Made by a program: the position numbers and the translations under genes. From IMG/VR virus record IMGVR_UViG_3300025086_000009, positions 1 to 34,034 of that record: a stretch of 34,034 nt of DNA; one strand, written 5' to 3'. The DNA comes from a virus. The notes under the pieces were generated by a model. That model searched no databases. It saw only the letters and a program-made list of their open reading frames with translations, and was not told where the DNA came from. This document shows, piece after piece, positions 9,101 through 17,882 of this stretch; positions within the stretch are counted from its first letter, which is position 1; the number at the start of each line of letters is the position of its first letter.

Positions 9101-9517
9101 GAACTGTTTTGCTTCTTCTAACAGCTTTTCATCTGGCACTGGAAATGCCGAATACCCACGCTTTTTAAATTCTGCTAATGACTCTGGATCCTCCAGCACC
9201 TGAGGAGCTACTTGCCTTTGCACTCTTTTGTAAGAATAGAGAGGGCTTGATGCTTCTGCTAACGGAACTGTCGCTGGTTCTGGTGGACGCCCTACTGGTA
9301 CGTCCGTTATGTTTTTTTGTGCAGCATCTGGATTAACAGGCTGCTCTGGAATTTTTACTGGATTAGGTAGTTTATTAAAAAGTTTATTTAATTTGCCAAT
9401 AGCAGCAACTTGTTGGTTTTGCGCTGGATCCGTAGCAAACTCTGTAGGCGAGCCAGCAGCATCAATTTCTGCACGTTGTGTTTGCTCTTCAGCTAAGTCT
9501 TGTGGATTTACTGCCAT
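6149..9517 (-). CDS. Large internal virion / DNA-ejection protein (gp16-like position)
   Basis: The protein has 1122 residues and occupies the place of T7 gp16, the largest ejection protein, just upstream of the fibre gene. The N-terminal 130 residues are Pro/Ala/Glu-rich and disordered-looking. The rest is mostly helical. The region LGRFVLPFATAPTNSMFRV (about residue 645) resembles a segment I recall from large polyvalent proteins of phages (LPD38-like). The neighbouring segment around 420-440 is hydrophobic (YMTGLLSNPATQLKNIL). No lysozyme or transglycosylase motif was found, so unlike T7 gp16 it may lack wall-degrading activity. A hairpin with a T-run (9530-9551) lies 13 bases upstream of its ATG. 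Confidence 0.7.
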   Translation of the reverse strand: MAVNPQDLAEEQTQRAEIDAAGSPTEFATDPAQNQQVAAIGKLNKLFNKLPNPVKIPEQPVNPDAAQKNITDVPVGRPPEPATVPLAEASSPLYSYKRVQRQVAPQVLEDPESLAEFKKRGYSAFPVPDEKLLEEAKQFATEEAANAEKVAETVKAKAKTVITKQQKNAGVRPDNLLDGDRTKSVLERLEAMKADIKGIKNGGDFNTARMLTGEDVHQAIEVLSEDFADEIDLVKRGVITQNETITDAAKILAEDELGFTKELLSRKIGDGSFNAAKTLAARQLLVLNTERMLDIYKKIKADMANDVEVSAQDLFEFRRLLTLQAGIQLQTKGNQTEAARTLNIFNVEVGSEDSAKFLATNAERILQESGGKETALELVERFGLLAESEDPIGGINRFSLKAYYAKTKEVIHQAYMTGLLSNPATQLKNILGTGSYMLYQIPSELLAGAFGAAFRKQAAIRGITVDPDQVYMRDALLRIKGWYDSFGDAFSAGALAFRTEMPSGGKNRYDLEIYNPVGQVEETFFAKSLSYAGKGVRLPFRLLLGADEFFKVMSSRGELYTAVSRRYGDLIMQGKTDEEALAEAGMLLLDPKAVDEVIEERALYDTMQSDLGKLGKLTGAIQNNFLGRFVLPFATAPTNSMFRVLENSPFGFYKTLAPEFAGGGKSARERQLAAGRATMSSAVMYYFSQQAVEGRITGSRPRNKAAREALPPGWQPYSFVIRGEGFPKDMPLYDQYGRPNGELIYIPYGGFEPIGAILGLSADYAQKASELPPGENNAKILMNHAAIISGAAADYMSELPMLKGIADIADTMRGEGLENLIRSYPQSAAYPGFVPNPLSGLQRGLYDLGLFGGDPNVVKPRQDVEYYTKEERYRKDKDGNYIYGTTPEGDPKDVDKIGTVKDSTLDKLLSSIYSYSDMDSAFANQYDTNAVLYDTLGQPIQSASLSIANNPIAAIRNRILGIRIEPGQEMSASEEELVLLYGETGKWPLSNKEDLAGIPLTFGAQSDWTRIAKNDKRMPVPMLGNSFLSFREALTMLTTGEVKTAEGANLTDFSSGYASLSNAGKIDKIRKLQTMFYDASIQDLFQETDSEGNLRFANLKQAYEDVQMQRLKDQERRKRENR

Positions 9518-9529
9518 GATGCCTCACGC

Positions 9530-9551
9530 AAAAAAGGCCGCATAAGCGACC
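9530..9551 (-). terminator. Intrinsic terminator-like hairpin before the 1122-aa gene
   Basis: On the minus strand GGTCGC-TTAT-GCGGCC forms a 6 bp stem (one G-T pair) followed directly by six T. It lies between the stop of the 57-aa gene and the ATG of the large ejection gene. It would lower expression of the distal fibre/lysis genes relative to the capsid genes by partial termination, or stabilise an upstream 3' end. Confidence 0.65.
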
Positions 9552-9579
9552 TATAAGTAGTTTGAAATTTAAAGTGTGT

Positions 9580-9753
9580 TTACTGTTCTTTTGTATCAGC
9601 CTGACGTTTCATCATACCGACAACATATTTTTGTTGTACGGTTTCACCAGACTTGTTTGCTGCAATCTGATCGCGCAGAAACTGCAACTCTGGTGCGCCT
9701 TTGCCATATTTTTCTTCAGCTCTAATCAGCCTTCGTTCCAAGGATTGCGTCAT
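9580..9753 (-). CDS. Small 57-aa protein between ejection-protein genes
   Basis: The protein begins MTQSLERRLIRAEEKYGKGA, continues ELQFLRDQIAANKSG and VQQKYVVGMMKRQ, and ends ADTKEQ. The frame overlaps the end of the 1049-aa gene by 32 bases. AGGAAGGG lies just upstream and fits the ATG at 9751-9753; an ATG six bases earlier (9757-9759) would add two residues. It is charged and probably all-helical. It is too short for standard ORF thresholds but fills an otherwise empty 204-base gap. Function unknown; its place suggests a minor virion or assembly component. Confidence 0.7.
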   Translation of the reverse strand: MTQSLERRLIRAEEKYGKGAPELQFLRDQIAANKSGETVQQKYVVGMMKRQADTKEQ

Positions 9754-12700
9754 AGCCATCCCTTCCTATTACGTTAGTTTCATTATGCGTAACTATAGCA
9801 GTACTTATATCGGTGTTTTGACGCATTAAGTCAATAATAATGTCATCATAAATTTCTTCAATCTCATCTAACTTAGCTGCCTTTTCTGCTGCTGACATTG
9901 CATTCCAGGCATCTGCGCCCATGTCAAACTCTGGTATATATTGAAACCTAATACCAGTTAATCCGGCAATAGCTTCTTCGTTCATACCAGCTTGTCTGCT
10001 AGGCTGATCTGCTACTCTTGCATCTGTGATAAATGTAAATCCATCAACGTTGTATTTCGTCAGCTCGTCAGACAGATCTCTTGCATAGTCTGCATCTTGT
10101 CTATTTCTAAAATATATTTCTACACCAGGACGGCTATCAGCTGTACGTTCTGGCACAATCTTAGAAATAAATGCCGCATCTTGGTCAGCATCTTTTGCGA
10201 CCTCAACCATACGCTTAGTAACACCGCTTGGGTCAAAGTTTTCGCGCACAACGAATTCAGCATTAAAAGCACGTTCATCTGACTGCATAAAACGTCCGTA
10301 TGTATTATTTACCTGATACATCACAACGCTTTGATCTTGTTTAGCTGGCTCGCCTAAACGTGCTGCTACGTTAGCTTGCTCAACATTTGTCGGTCTTGCG
10401 CCAGGACGCTCAACACTAATGCCTAGAACATATCTTGCTACTGGTGCAGCTGCTGCGTTCACTTCTTCTTGCGCTGCAAGTTTTGCCGCTGTGTCAGCTT
10501 CTTGCGCTTGTTTAACTCTAGCAGCGTATTGCTCATCCGTTTCTTTTTTAAGTTTATTAGGTGGCTTGAATTTTTTATTTAGTATCTCGCGGTTATTTTT
10601 AATGGCACTTTGATCAGCTGCGCCAGCTAATGATGCTTCAAAATCTAAGGATCCACCTTCACCAGCTTTTGATGTCCAGCCTTTGTTTGTCCATATTTCT
10701 TTTTCTAAGAACCACAGAACAGCTTGCAAATCATCTGCACCCATTTCGCCAATATCAGGCGCTACGTTTTTAATAAAACCTTTTTTATTAATTTCATCTA
10801 CCGCATCTTGGATTACACGTTGTCCAAAACCGAATTCAGCACCTACTTTAGGATCTGCTAGTGTACTTCCCACCATGTGTTTACCGCTTACGCCTTTTTC
10901 TACGGGTGGCGGCAATCGTTTTTGACCAGACATTCTGCGTAGAAAACGCGCTGCCCATACATCAACAGTTGCTGCATTTGTGTAACCTATAAGGTTACCA
11001 GTAAAGTTTGGCGTTTTTGGTGAGCCTTTGGCAGATCTAAATAAATCTAAAAGCGCTCGTGTAGAGGCTGGGCTGTTTGCATTAAACAGAGATCCACTTG
11101 CTTTGGTTATTAGCTTGAATGGACTGTTTGGATCGTTGTGCATTTGCCCTAACTTAATAGGGCTTGTATCACCTTTCGCTAACATCTCTTCATACATGCG
11201 TATTTCGTTATCAAACTCGCCACGAGAAAACCTACGCATAATCTCAACAGCGTTATCAAAGTTTTGCGTTACGCCTGTTTGCGCTGATGTTGTTCCTAGC
11301 AAATCAGCAAACAAATCTCCTAGACCACCAAACTCCTGGCGCATACGAGCACGCATGGCTCGATACCAGTTAGCTTGTTCTATTATTGCTTTTGCAGCTG
11401 GATCCCCTTGTGCCGCTCGATTAGCAAGGTTTTTAATCTCATTAACAGTTTTACGTTTAATTGTATTTTGCCATTTTATCGGATCGACATTTTCTGGCGG
11501 TATATGAAAGTTATACGGAACTTCTTTGTATGTAACTTCGACTTTGTCTTTTTTCTGCTTAACGTTGGCTACTTCCATGCCTTCTTGCAACCAGCCATCT
11601 TTTGCTGGGTAATTATTTTTTTGTGCTGCTACTTGCGATTGCACTGCTGTAGAAGTTTGCTCATCAGGAAAAGCTGTGTTGATAATGTTTTTTTCTGGCT
11701 CTCTTACAAGCTTGCCAATCATGCTAATCATTCGATTAGTAACAGGCGTTATAGGGTTGCTAAAAAGAGTGTTACCCTCTTCTGCTATTCTTAGATCGGC
11801 AGCTTCGCCAGCTTGCGTTAATGTAGACCGTAATATCGGTATGCTTTTCTTAATAGCTTTGCCGACAACCATACCAACGCCAGTAGCTTCTGCTATGCCA
11901 GCTAATACAAGTAATGCACCGAATGATCGATCTGCTACGCTACCACTGTTGACACCTTGTTTAAATAACCGCGCACCCTCTTGGATATCCATAACGCCAG
12001 CTGTTACAAAATCACCTACACCGATACCAAATGTTGTTTCGTCACCAAAAAACATGCCAGACAATGATCTAGATTCGTTTTTTATACGTGGCCTTTGTGC
12101 TTCTAACTGTCTTTGTATATTATCTTCTGTAAAGCCTTGCGCTCGTAAATCTTCAGCTAAGCTATCTTCAGCAAGCTCAATAAGGTACTGCGTAAGTTCT
12201 ACTCTGCCAGTTTCTCTTATTGTCGGATCGTACTCACCGAGGACAGATCCACCATTTCGTAAAATATTTTCTATTTCTTGTTCTGATAACGGCTCCGTGC
12301 GAAAAACTTCGTTAGGCATGTTATCTTGCGCTTCATTGCCAAATACTGCTGCTGTAACTTCTGGAGAATATCCAGCTGCCAACAAATCTTGCGTTGTTGC
12401 TACACCTCTTGTATTTAAAAAATCAGCATACTCCATTGCGCTTTCTATAGATGCGCCTGGAGTATCCATAGGTTGATCTGTGTTTTCTTGCATGGTTGGC
12501 TGGGCTGGTGCATCGGTTTGTAGATTTGCAACCATATTAGCTGGAGCGTCTTTAAATGGTAACATTGGTTCTGCTACACGTTCTAGCGCATTGGCTGGTG
12601 CATCTTGAAATGGCAGAATTGGTTGGTTTTCTTGTACTCTTTCAAGTGCGTTTTGTGGCGCATCTTTAAATGGTATTACTGGCTCTTCACCGACCTTAAT

Positions 12701-12871
12701 GTATCCACCGTTTTCCATTTGAGCCAACACATCATTTCTATTTGTGTTTGGGTTAAATCGTCTGGGAGAATGCGGAAAGCTTTGCATACCAAGGTTAGCT
12801 TGTTTGATTTCAAAGGCATCGATGTACTTGCCCATTTCATCATCGACGCTGTAATTATTGAGATCGCTCAT
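9722..12871 (-). CDS. Large internal virion protein with PF(K/Q)DAP repeats
   Basis: The protein has 1049 residues and lies between a gp15-like and a gp16-like gene, so it is probably part of the ejected core. Near the N-terminus a 13-residue motif repeats three times: PFKDAPQNALERV (67-79), PFQDAPANALERV (87-99) and PFKDAPANMVANL (105-117). Residues about 285-340 include an Ala/Gly/Val-rich stretch (LLVLAGIAEATGVGMVVG) that could insert in a membrane. The C-terminal 200 residues contain RPGVEIYFRNRQDADYARDL and VDGFTFITDAR, which look like a folded domain I cannot name. No catalytic motif is evident. Confidence 0.65.
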   Translation of the reverse strand: MSDLNNYSVDDEMGKYIDAFEIKQANLGMQSFPHSPRRFNPNTNRNDVLAQMENGGYIKVGEEPVIPFKDAPQNALERVQENQPILPFQDAPANALERVAEPMLPFKDAPANMVANLQTDAPAQPTMQENTDQPMDTPGASIESAMEYADFLNTRGVATTQDLLAAGYSPEVTAAVFGNEAQDNMPNEVFRTEPLSEQEIENILRNGGSVLGEYDPTIRETGRVELTQYLIELAEDSLAEDLRAQGFTEDNIQRQLEAQRPRIKNESRSLSGMFFGDETTFGIGVGDFVTAGVMDIQEGARLFKQGVNSGSVADRSFGALLVLAGIAEATGVGMVVGKAIKKSIPILRSTLTQAGEAADLRIAEEGNTLFSNPITPVTNRMISMIGKLVREPEKNIINTAFPDEQTSTAVQSQVAAQKNNYPAKDGWLQEGMEVANVKQKKDKVEVTYKEVPYNFHIPPENVDPIKWQNTIKRKTVNEIKNLANRAAQGDPAAKAIIEQANWYRAMRARMRQEFGGLGDLFADLLGTTSAQTGVTQNFDNAVEIMRRFSRGEFDNEIRMYEEMLAKGDTSPIKLGQMHNDPNSPFKLITKASGSLFNANSPASTRALLDLFRSAKGSPKTPNFTGNLIGYTNAATVDVWAARFLRRMSGQKRLPPPVEKGVSGKHMVGSTLADPKVGAEFGFGQRVIQDAVDEINKKGFIKNVAPDIGEMGADDLQAVLWFLEKEIWTNKGWTSKAGEGGSLDFEASLAGAADQSAIKNNREILNKKFKPPNKLKKETDEQYAARVKQAQEADTAAKLAAQEEVNAAAAPVARYVLGISVERPGARPTNVEQANVAARLGEPAKQDQSVVMYQVNNTYGRFMQSDERAFNAEFVVRENFDPSGVTKRMVEVAKDADQDAAFISKIVPERTADSRPGVEIYFRNRQDADYARDLSDELTKYNVDGFTFITDARVADQPSRQAGMNEEAIAGLTGIRFQYIPEFDMGADAWNAMSAAEKAAKLDEIEEIYDDIIIDLMRQNTDISTAIVTHNETNVIGRDGYDAILGTKAD
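12521..12673 (-). repeat. Three tandem-like 13-residue repeats in the ejection protein
   Basis: This coding stretch holds three copies of a Pro-Phe-(Lys/Gln)-Asp-Ala-Pro unit spaced 20 and 18 residues apart, within a proline-rich, probably disordered N-terminal arm. Confidence 0.8.
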
Positions 12872-14679
12872 TCAAAAAACCCTCTAACGACAAACGTGTT
12901 TAACCTGCCTTGCAAATAAATGTACCTTCCCTCTACTAATCTTTGGGTTTCTGCTGGTAGGCTTAAAAACTTTTCCTCTAAGTCTGCCATAGGATTTGCG
13001 CTTGTGCTTGAGATTGAGCCAGCAAAATTAACGTTAGCGTTTACTTCTTCTAAAAAGTTACCGAACAACGGAAGCAAAGCTCTTTTTACGTTTTGTTTTT
13101 CAACGTTCAGTAATTCATCTGCTTTCGCTATTATTGAGTTATAATCTGTAAGCTCGCTCCCTTCTTCAAAAACCAACCTTCGCAGTTGTGCAATCACAGA
13201 ATTTGTACTTTGCATGGACACACGTTCTTCGCCTGTCATTTGATCTTTATCAACAAAATTCAGTTCAGCTTTAACAAACGCAATAACGTCATTTAATGCT
13301 GTTCTAGTTTCTGCTTCTTGATCTGTGTTAATCTGTTCAAAGTCACCAGCAAACTTAACGTAAGTATCTCGCGTTAAACGATATGAATTGTCTTCTAAAT
13401 ATTTTGTATCTGCGTCATCACCGATTACTAACATACTTAATTTATCAACAACGTTTGGATCATCTACTGATGAAAAGAAACTGTTTGTTTGTAAAATTTT
13501 TGTTTCTAAGTCTTGTTGTTCTGAAAGAGACAGCTGATTGTTTGCAGTCAAAAAATCTAACAGCATATCTTGAAATTGCTCGCCACCGATAGTGCCATCA
13601 TTTTGACTTACATCTGCAAGTTTTGCTTTAAAAGTATCTGTAAATATAAGATCGTATTTTTTTTCGAGCTCTGCTACGTTTTGCCTTCTGCCATTTGTAA
13701 GATCTGCTGAGAAAGCTAGTAACTTTAGATTTGTAAACTGATCCTTAATTAAATCATCAGTTTCTTTTATTTGTTTTGCTAAATACGTTTCAAACTTATT
13801 TGCTTTGGTCAAAGTTGCTGCCAGTGCAGATCTGGCTTCGTTTCTATCTACGCTGCCTAATACAATCTTTGTCCAATCGCTGTTTGGCAGCTCAAGCTCT
13901 TTTATTCTTTGATCTCGTTTTGCAAGTTCAGCCTCATCCTCAACACCAGTATATTCATCTAAAATATCCAGGTAGACTTTAAGACCGTAAACATAATCTG
14001 GATTATTAGCAGCATAGCCATCAACAACGTTTTTCATTATGTCGTTTATTGTGTCTCTTCCAAGCGCCTCGATAAGCTGTGGAGCCATGTAACCTGATTT
14101 AACAGATTGGTTCAGCATTGCTCCTATCTCAGCAGACTCTTCGTTGAATAACGTAAAATCAACAAATGGATTAGAATACTTATCTATGTATTGCTGGTTT
14201 CGTGACTCTATAGATGCCTTTGCTCGTGCCTCTATCGCTGTGTCTAGTTTGTCTTTTAACTGAAACCGTAAAGATATTTCATTTTGCGTAAACTGCTGAT
14301 CAAAGTATGCAAGCTCTGCATCTGTTTGCGTAACCTTGCCACGCATTTCTGCTTTTATTTTTGCAACGGCATCGAACCAGCGACCAGTTTTGTTATCCAT
14401 ATTGATAATATCAAACGGATTTTTATCGTTTTCTAGTTGATCAACAAGCGATAACAAACCTTCTTTTGCACCGAATATAGCCTCGTTACGCTTTGTTTCA
14501 TTAATCATTTTCTGACGTTGAACAGCGTATTCATTAACTTGTTGCAGCGCAGCATTAAAAACGTTTGCCTTGCCCTCTATGGCATTAACAAGAGGTTGTG
14601 CTCGCATTCTCGCAGTCATAGGTCTGCCAGGTGCTTCCGTAGTCATTTGCACGTTAGATCTAAAGCGAGGTATTCTCAT
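12868..14679 (-). CDS. Internal virion protein, gp15-like
   Basis: This 603-residue protein is almost entirely charged and helical, with no membrane segment. The opening residues (MRIPRFRSNVQMTTEAPGRP) are basic and followed by long helices rich in Gln, Glu and Lys. It lies directly after the gp14-like gene, with one base between, and overlaps the next gene by 4 bases, matching the gp14-gp15-gp16 order of T7. By analogy it forms part of the internal core and the ejection channel across the envelope. The assignment rests on position and composition; sequence similarity to T7 gp15 is not visible by eye. Confidence 0.65.
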   Translation of the reverse strand: MRIPRFRSNVQMTTEAPGRPMTARMRAQPLVNAIEGKANVFNAALQQVNEYAVQRQKMINETKRNEAIFGAKEGLLSLVDQLENDKNPFDIINMDNKTGRWFDAVAKIKAEMRGKVTQTDAELAYFDQQFTQNEISLRFQLKDKLDTAIEARAKASIESRNQQYIDKYSNPFVDFTLFNEESAEIGAMLNQSVKSGYMAPQLIEALGRDTINDIMKNVVDGYAANNPDYVYGLKVYLDILDEYTGVEDEAELAKRDQRIKELELPNSDWTKIVLGSVDRNEARSALAATLTKANKFETYLAKQIKETDDLIKDQFTNLKLLAFSADLTNGRRQNVAELEKKYDLIFTDTFKAKLADVSQNDGTIGGEQFQDMLLDFLTANNQLSLSEQQDLETKILQTNSFFSSVDDPNVVDKLSMLVIGDDADTKYLEDNSYRLTRDTYVKFAGDFEQINTDQEAETRTALNDVIAFVKAELNFVDKDQMTGEERVSMQSTNSVIAQLRRLVFEEGSELTDYNSIIAKADELLNVEKQNVKRALLPLFGNFLEEVNANVNFAGSISSTSANPMADLEEKFLSLPAETQRLVEGRYIYLQGRLNTFVVRGFFE

Positions 14680-14680
14680 G

Positions 14681-15211
14681 TTATGCTATTCCAAATGCGT
14701 TGCGATTTTCGTATCCAAATCGAGCCGCTTGACCAAAGCTCTGTATCATACTTGCCGTACCAGCAGACTTAGCAGCAGCAGCCTGATAGCCACCTTCCAT
14801 GCGCGATAACTTAGCGCGTAGTCGTGCATCTTCTTTGGCGTCTTCCATTTGCATAATGCGGTTCGAAACGTTGAAATCTTCTTTTGCCTGAACAACTTCA
14901 AACTCCCTGGCAAACTGTCTAGATACACTCATAGGAGTGCCTCTTGAAACATCGATGCCAGCGCCAGCGTATTGATTTACAACAGTGCCAAGAACCTCTG
15001 TGCTAAATCGATATCGAGCCTCTTGCTCATCTAACGCTCGCACACGCCTGGTTACTTCGATTTGTTTATCTATTAAACCAACGTTACGCTCTTCCATTTG
15101 AGCGTTAAATTCACCAACTGCCCTATGTGCAGCAGCTGCGTCATCACCAGCTTTTTTCTGTCTTACACCGCTGGATATGCCTAATGCTAATGTCGCTAAT
15201 TCAAAAAACAT
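14681..15211 (-). CDS. Internal virion protein, gp14-like
   Basis: This 176-residue protein opens with a short hydrophobic stretch (MFFELATLALGISSG). A helical, Arg/Glu-rich body follows (QMEERNVGLIDKQIEVTRRV) with the phrase YAGAGIDVSRGTPMSV, common in gp14-like ejection proteins of marine podoviruses (recalled). The end is Ala/Ser/Gly-rich. In T7, gp14 inserts in the outer membrane as the first ejected pore protein. The short hydrophobic N-terminus and Ala-rich end fit that role, but the assignment is by pattern and position after tail tubular B. Confidence 0.7.
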   Translation of the reverse strand: MFFELATLALGISSGVRQKKAGDDAAAAHRAVGEFNAQMEERNVGLIDKQIEVTRRVRALDEQEARYRFSTEVLGTVVNQYAGAGIDVSRGTPMSVSRQFAREFEVVQAKEDFNVSNRIMQMEDAKEDARLRAKLSRMEGGYQAAAAKSAGTASMIQSFGQAARFGYENRNAFGIA

Positions 15212-15221
15212 ATATTACCTA

Positions 15222-17231
15222 TCATACATCGTGTGTGTTCATGCGCGGATAAAGCGCTAATACTGTCATTGGCAGTGGCTGGGTTTGCTGCACGTAAATG
15301 CGGTCACCTTCCTCAAAACCACCCGGAAATTCTATTTCTTTGTCTCCAGTAAAGAGCGGCACAGCGGTATCCATGTCCATGCTGCTATCGCGGAAAAATA
15401 TTCTATCTGCATTGTCCGCGTCTGTGCCAACCTCTGCACCAACCGTTTCGTGAAAGCGCAGTGTTACATCATGGATCCGTTTTGGTTTGCCCTGACTTGT
15501 GCCATCGCTCGATCCTGATTCAATGCGTAGCGTTTGCATTTTGCTCGTATAACTTAGACCCACCGCACCGCTGGTAATTGCAAAGTCTAACGCAATCGCG
15601 CCTGACGATACTGTTTTGTCGGGATGTGTTGCACCATTTGCCAGCACTGATGTTGCTGCCCCTTCCAGATGAAATAATCCTGACAGGCTTGTTGTAGAAC
15701 TGCCCGAATATGCCAGCCCACTATCTACAAAAAACGCAGCCGTTGTATCGCTGCCGAAATCAAATGTTTTCATCACTTCGACGTATTGTTTCGTCTGTCC
15801 GTTTATCGTTCGTTTGACGATCATATACAGCTCATCCTCACCACTATCAGTTGGCAGTGAGATAATGCTTTCTACTTGCGCCTGACCGCTACCAAACGCA
15901 CCGCCAATGACATGCTTGTGCCAGGCTACAATCTCTTCCTCGCGTCTATACGTTAGACCCAGCAAAGTACCGTCATTGCGCCTTGCCCACACGATGCTCT
16001 CAGGCTCTTGCTGGAAGGCAAACTCTTTTATGCCACCTTCGGTCAAATGCTCGGCTAAGACCGTTATGTCAGGCGCTGTATAGCCGCCTACGTCTACTTC
16101 ACCGACATATTTAAACTCACGCACCTTACGTGCTCCGCGCTGGGCAAAGAGCGTGACATCTGCCACCTGAACAACTTCTGCATTGACGCAACCGTAGTTG
16201 CTGTATTTACGAATAACAGTAGAAGTTGGCGTGACCGGGCTACCGTTTGTTGTCGTAAGCACGTATTCGCCACCAGACGTACCAATATTGAGAATCCTGG
16301 TAGCAGATAGATACCTAATTGCGTTTACCTTGTTCGATGCAATGGTGTAAATCAATGCATCGTTATCGCCAGTGCCTGTTGTAAAATTCGTATAGTCTGC
16401 GTTTTTGCTAAAGAACAACGTTTGCGGATTATTGTTTGTTGCTGCAAAGACAAGCCGTTGTTCAAAAAATGTTACAACGCTCGGATGATTATCTGTACCA
16501 ACCAGGCTAGGCGTTGTGTTTTCCGTAAAGCTTGGAGTTGCAAACGTCCAGTTGTTGTGATCGGATCTTGTGAGCGTTCGTACTGCGTGTGAGGGATGCA
16601 CGAGGTACATAACATCTGCTGATTGTGCAAACCTGACATCATTTATCTGCGCTGACGTATAGGGCGTTGCTTTTTCGTATATTTTATCAACGGTTACCCC
16701 AGACCCTGTGTAGGTTGTGAAATTTGTTGTGTTTATGGCAACACCAAATAAATCCGTTAGCGTAAATGTGTTGGTTGTTTTATTTGCAACGAGATAGTTT
16801 CTGGACGTTAGTTCGGTCATATTACCGCCACTGTTTGACAGAAAAACCTCATCGCCATTACTTAGACCATGCGAGTTAGCTGTTAAAACACCCGGACTTG
16901 CTTTTGATATTGCCGTGACCGATGCTGCACTGCCAGTAAGCACTTGCAGACCGTTGCGAAAAACGCGCATGTATTGATCGCCAAACTCCAGCGCATAAGT
17001 GTCTGACGTTTTGAACTCAAACGGTATTAGCCTTGTGACGTTTGAACTATTTTTAACTTCGCCTAAAAACTCTGTACCCGGCCGCCTGGTAACACCGCCA
17101 TGCGGCTGCACAATCATATTTGTTAGATCTGCCAGACCTTCACGATATTTTTCAATCGTAACTCTTCCCTCCAGACGCGGAGATATTTCCCCGGCTGTAA
17201 AGGTAGACAGTGCTGGTGCAGATCGCGCCAT
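15222..17231 (-). CDS. Tail tubular protein B-like / tail nozzle protein
   Basis: This 669-residue protein begins with the characteristic phrase FTAGEISPRLEGRVTIEKYR, followed by VQPHGGVTRRPGTEFLG, typical of the tail nozzle or stabilisation protein of short-tailed phages. It is beta-rich throughout. It follows the tail tubular A gene without a gap (17231/17232), the usual A-B order. It would form the distal tail tube that plugs DNA exit before ejection and carries the fibres. Length is somewhat shorter than T7 gp12 (794 residues). Confidence 0.85.
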   Translation of the reverse strand: MARSAPALSTFTAGEISPRLEGRVTIEKYREGLADLTNMIVQPHGGVTRRPGTEFLGEVKNSSNVTRLIPFEFKTSDTYALEFGDQYMRVFRNGLQVLTGSAASVTAISKASPGVLTANSHGLSNGDEVFLSNSGGNMTELTSRNYLVANKTTNTFTLTDLFGVAINTTNFTTYTGSGVTVDKIYEKATPYTSAQINDVRFAQSADVMYLVHPSHAVRTLTRSDHNNWTFATPSFTENTTPSLVGTDNHPSVVTFFEQRLVFAATNNNPQTLFFSKNADYTNFTTGTGDNDALIYTIASNKVNAIRYLSATRILNIGTSGGEYVLTTTNGSPVTPTSTVIRKYSNYGCVNAEVVQVADVTLFAQRGARKVREFKYVGEVDVGGYTAPDITVLAEHLTEGGIKEFAFQQEPESIVWARRNDGTLLGLTYRREEEIVAWHKHVIGGAFGSGQAQVESIISLPTDSGEDELYMIVKRTINGQTKQYVEVMKTFDFGSDTTAAFFVDSGLAYSGSSTTSLSGLFHLEGAATSVLANGATHPDKTVSSGAIALDFAITSGAVGLSYTSKMQTLRIESGSSDGTSQGKPKRIHDVTLRFHETVGAEVGTDADNADRIFFRDSSMDMDTAVPLFTGDKEIEFPGGFEEGDRIYVQQTQPLPMTVLALYPRMNTHDV

Positions 17232-17837
17232 TTATGTTCTCGCTTGTAAAAAGTCACTGGCCTCGATCTTCTGAGGCGCACCTTCGGTTGCATCTACAAA
17301 TTTTGCAGAGCGTAATTTATCTGAGTATTCTGCTGCCATAATCTGTTTTACTGTATTGCTTCCAGTGATTGCATAGGCCAGCTCAAACGCCAGGGCTGCT
17401 GCAAGCGTTTCTACAAGCCCAGCGTCATATTCTTGCGGATCTGTCACACGGCCGATGTAGCGTATTTTTGCAATACCCTCATCTGTCACAAGCTTACGAC
17501 CTTCAATTACAAAAACAGGGCCACCCGAGTTGCTCGTCATATTGTCATAGGGAAACGTCAGCGTACCGTTACTAAACTCCAACACGCGCAAGCAGAACGG
17601 ATCTGTTGGCAGTGCAAATTGATTTGCATAGTCAAATGCCGGGCTATCGCTTTCTTTGGCAAGCTCAACCCTTTTGATCAGACAGTTCCACGGATGCTGT
17701 CGAAAGACCATGTCACGCACTGAATCATACCTTTGATTAACCAGTCGCGCTGGCTTGCTGTTTTCATCAAACGTAGAGATGTTGTTCGCACCCAGCGAGT
17801 TTAGCGCAAAGTTTGCAATGTCTACAGTAGAAGTCAT
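17232..17837 (-). CDS. Tail tubular protein A-like / adaptor
   Basis: This 201-residue protein has the family phrases VDIANFALNSLGANNIST, then RYDSVRDMVFRQHPWNC and RVELA near residues 35-60, and the C-terminal helical region LVETLAAALAFELAYAITGS. These fit T7 gp11-type adaptors, which form the dodecameric ring between portal and nozzle. It precedes tail tubular B directly and is separated from the decoration-type gene by a strong terminator, so it is probably expressed at a lower level than the capsid genes. Confidence 0.85.
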   Translation of the reverse strand: MTSTVDIANFALNSLGANNISTFDENSKPARLVNQRYDSVRDMVFRQHPWNCLIKRVELAKESDSPAFDYANQFALPTDPFCLRVLEFSNGTLTFPYDNMTSNSGGPVFVIEGRKLVTDEGIAKIRYIGRVTDPQEYDAGLVETLAAALAFELAYAITGSNTVKQIMAAEYSDKLRSAKFVDATEGAPQKIEASDFLQART

Positions 17838-17850
17838 GTGTTAATCCCAT

Positions 17851-17879
17851 AAAAAAAGGGGGGCGCTTTCGCGCCCCTC
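17851..17879 (-). terminator. Strong intrinsic terminator after capsid/decoration genes
   Basis: On the minus strand GGGGCGC-GAAA-GCGCCCC makes a 7 bp GC stem with a GNRA-type tetraloop, extendable to about 9 bp, followed by CC and seven T. It lies right after the stop of the 153-aa gene and before the tail tubular A ATG. It would end most transcripts after the two most abundant head proteins, leaving read-through for the tail genes. Confidence 0.9.
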
Positions 17880-17882
17880 TAA

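Noticed and set aside
11676-12476. Plus-strand 266-aa frame
   Set aside because: It is antisense to the 1049-aa internal virion protein, with Ser/Pro-rich composition typical of a shadow.
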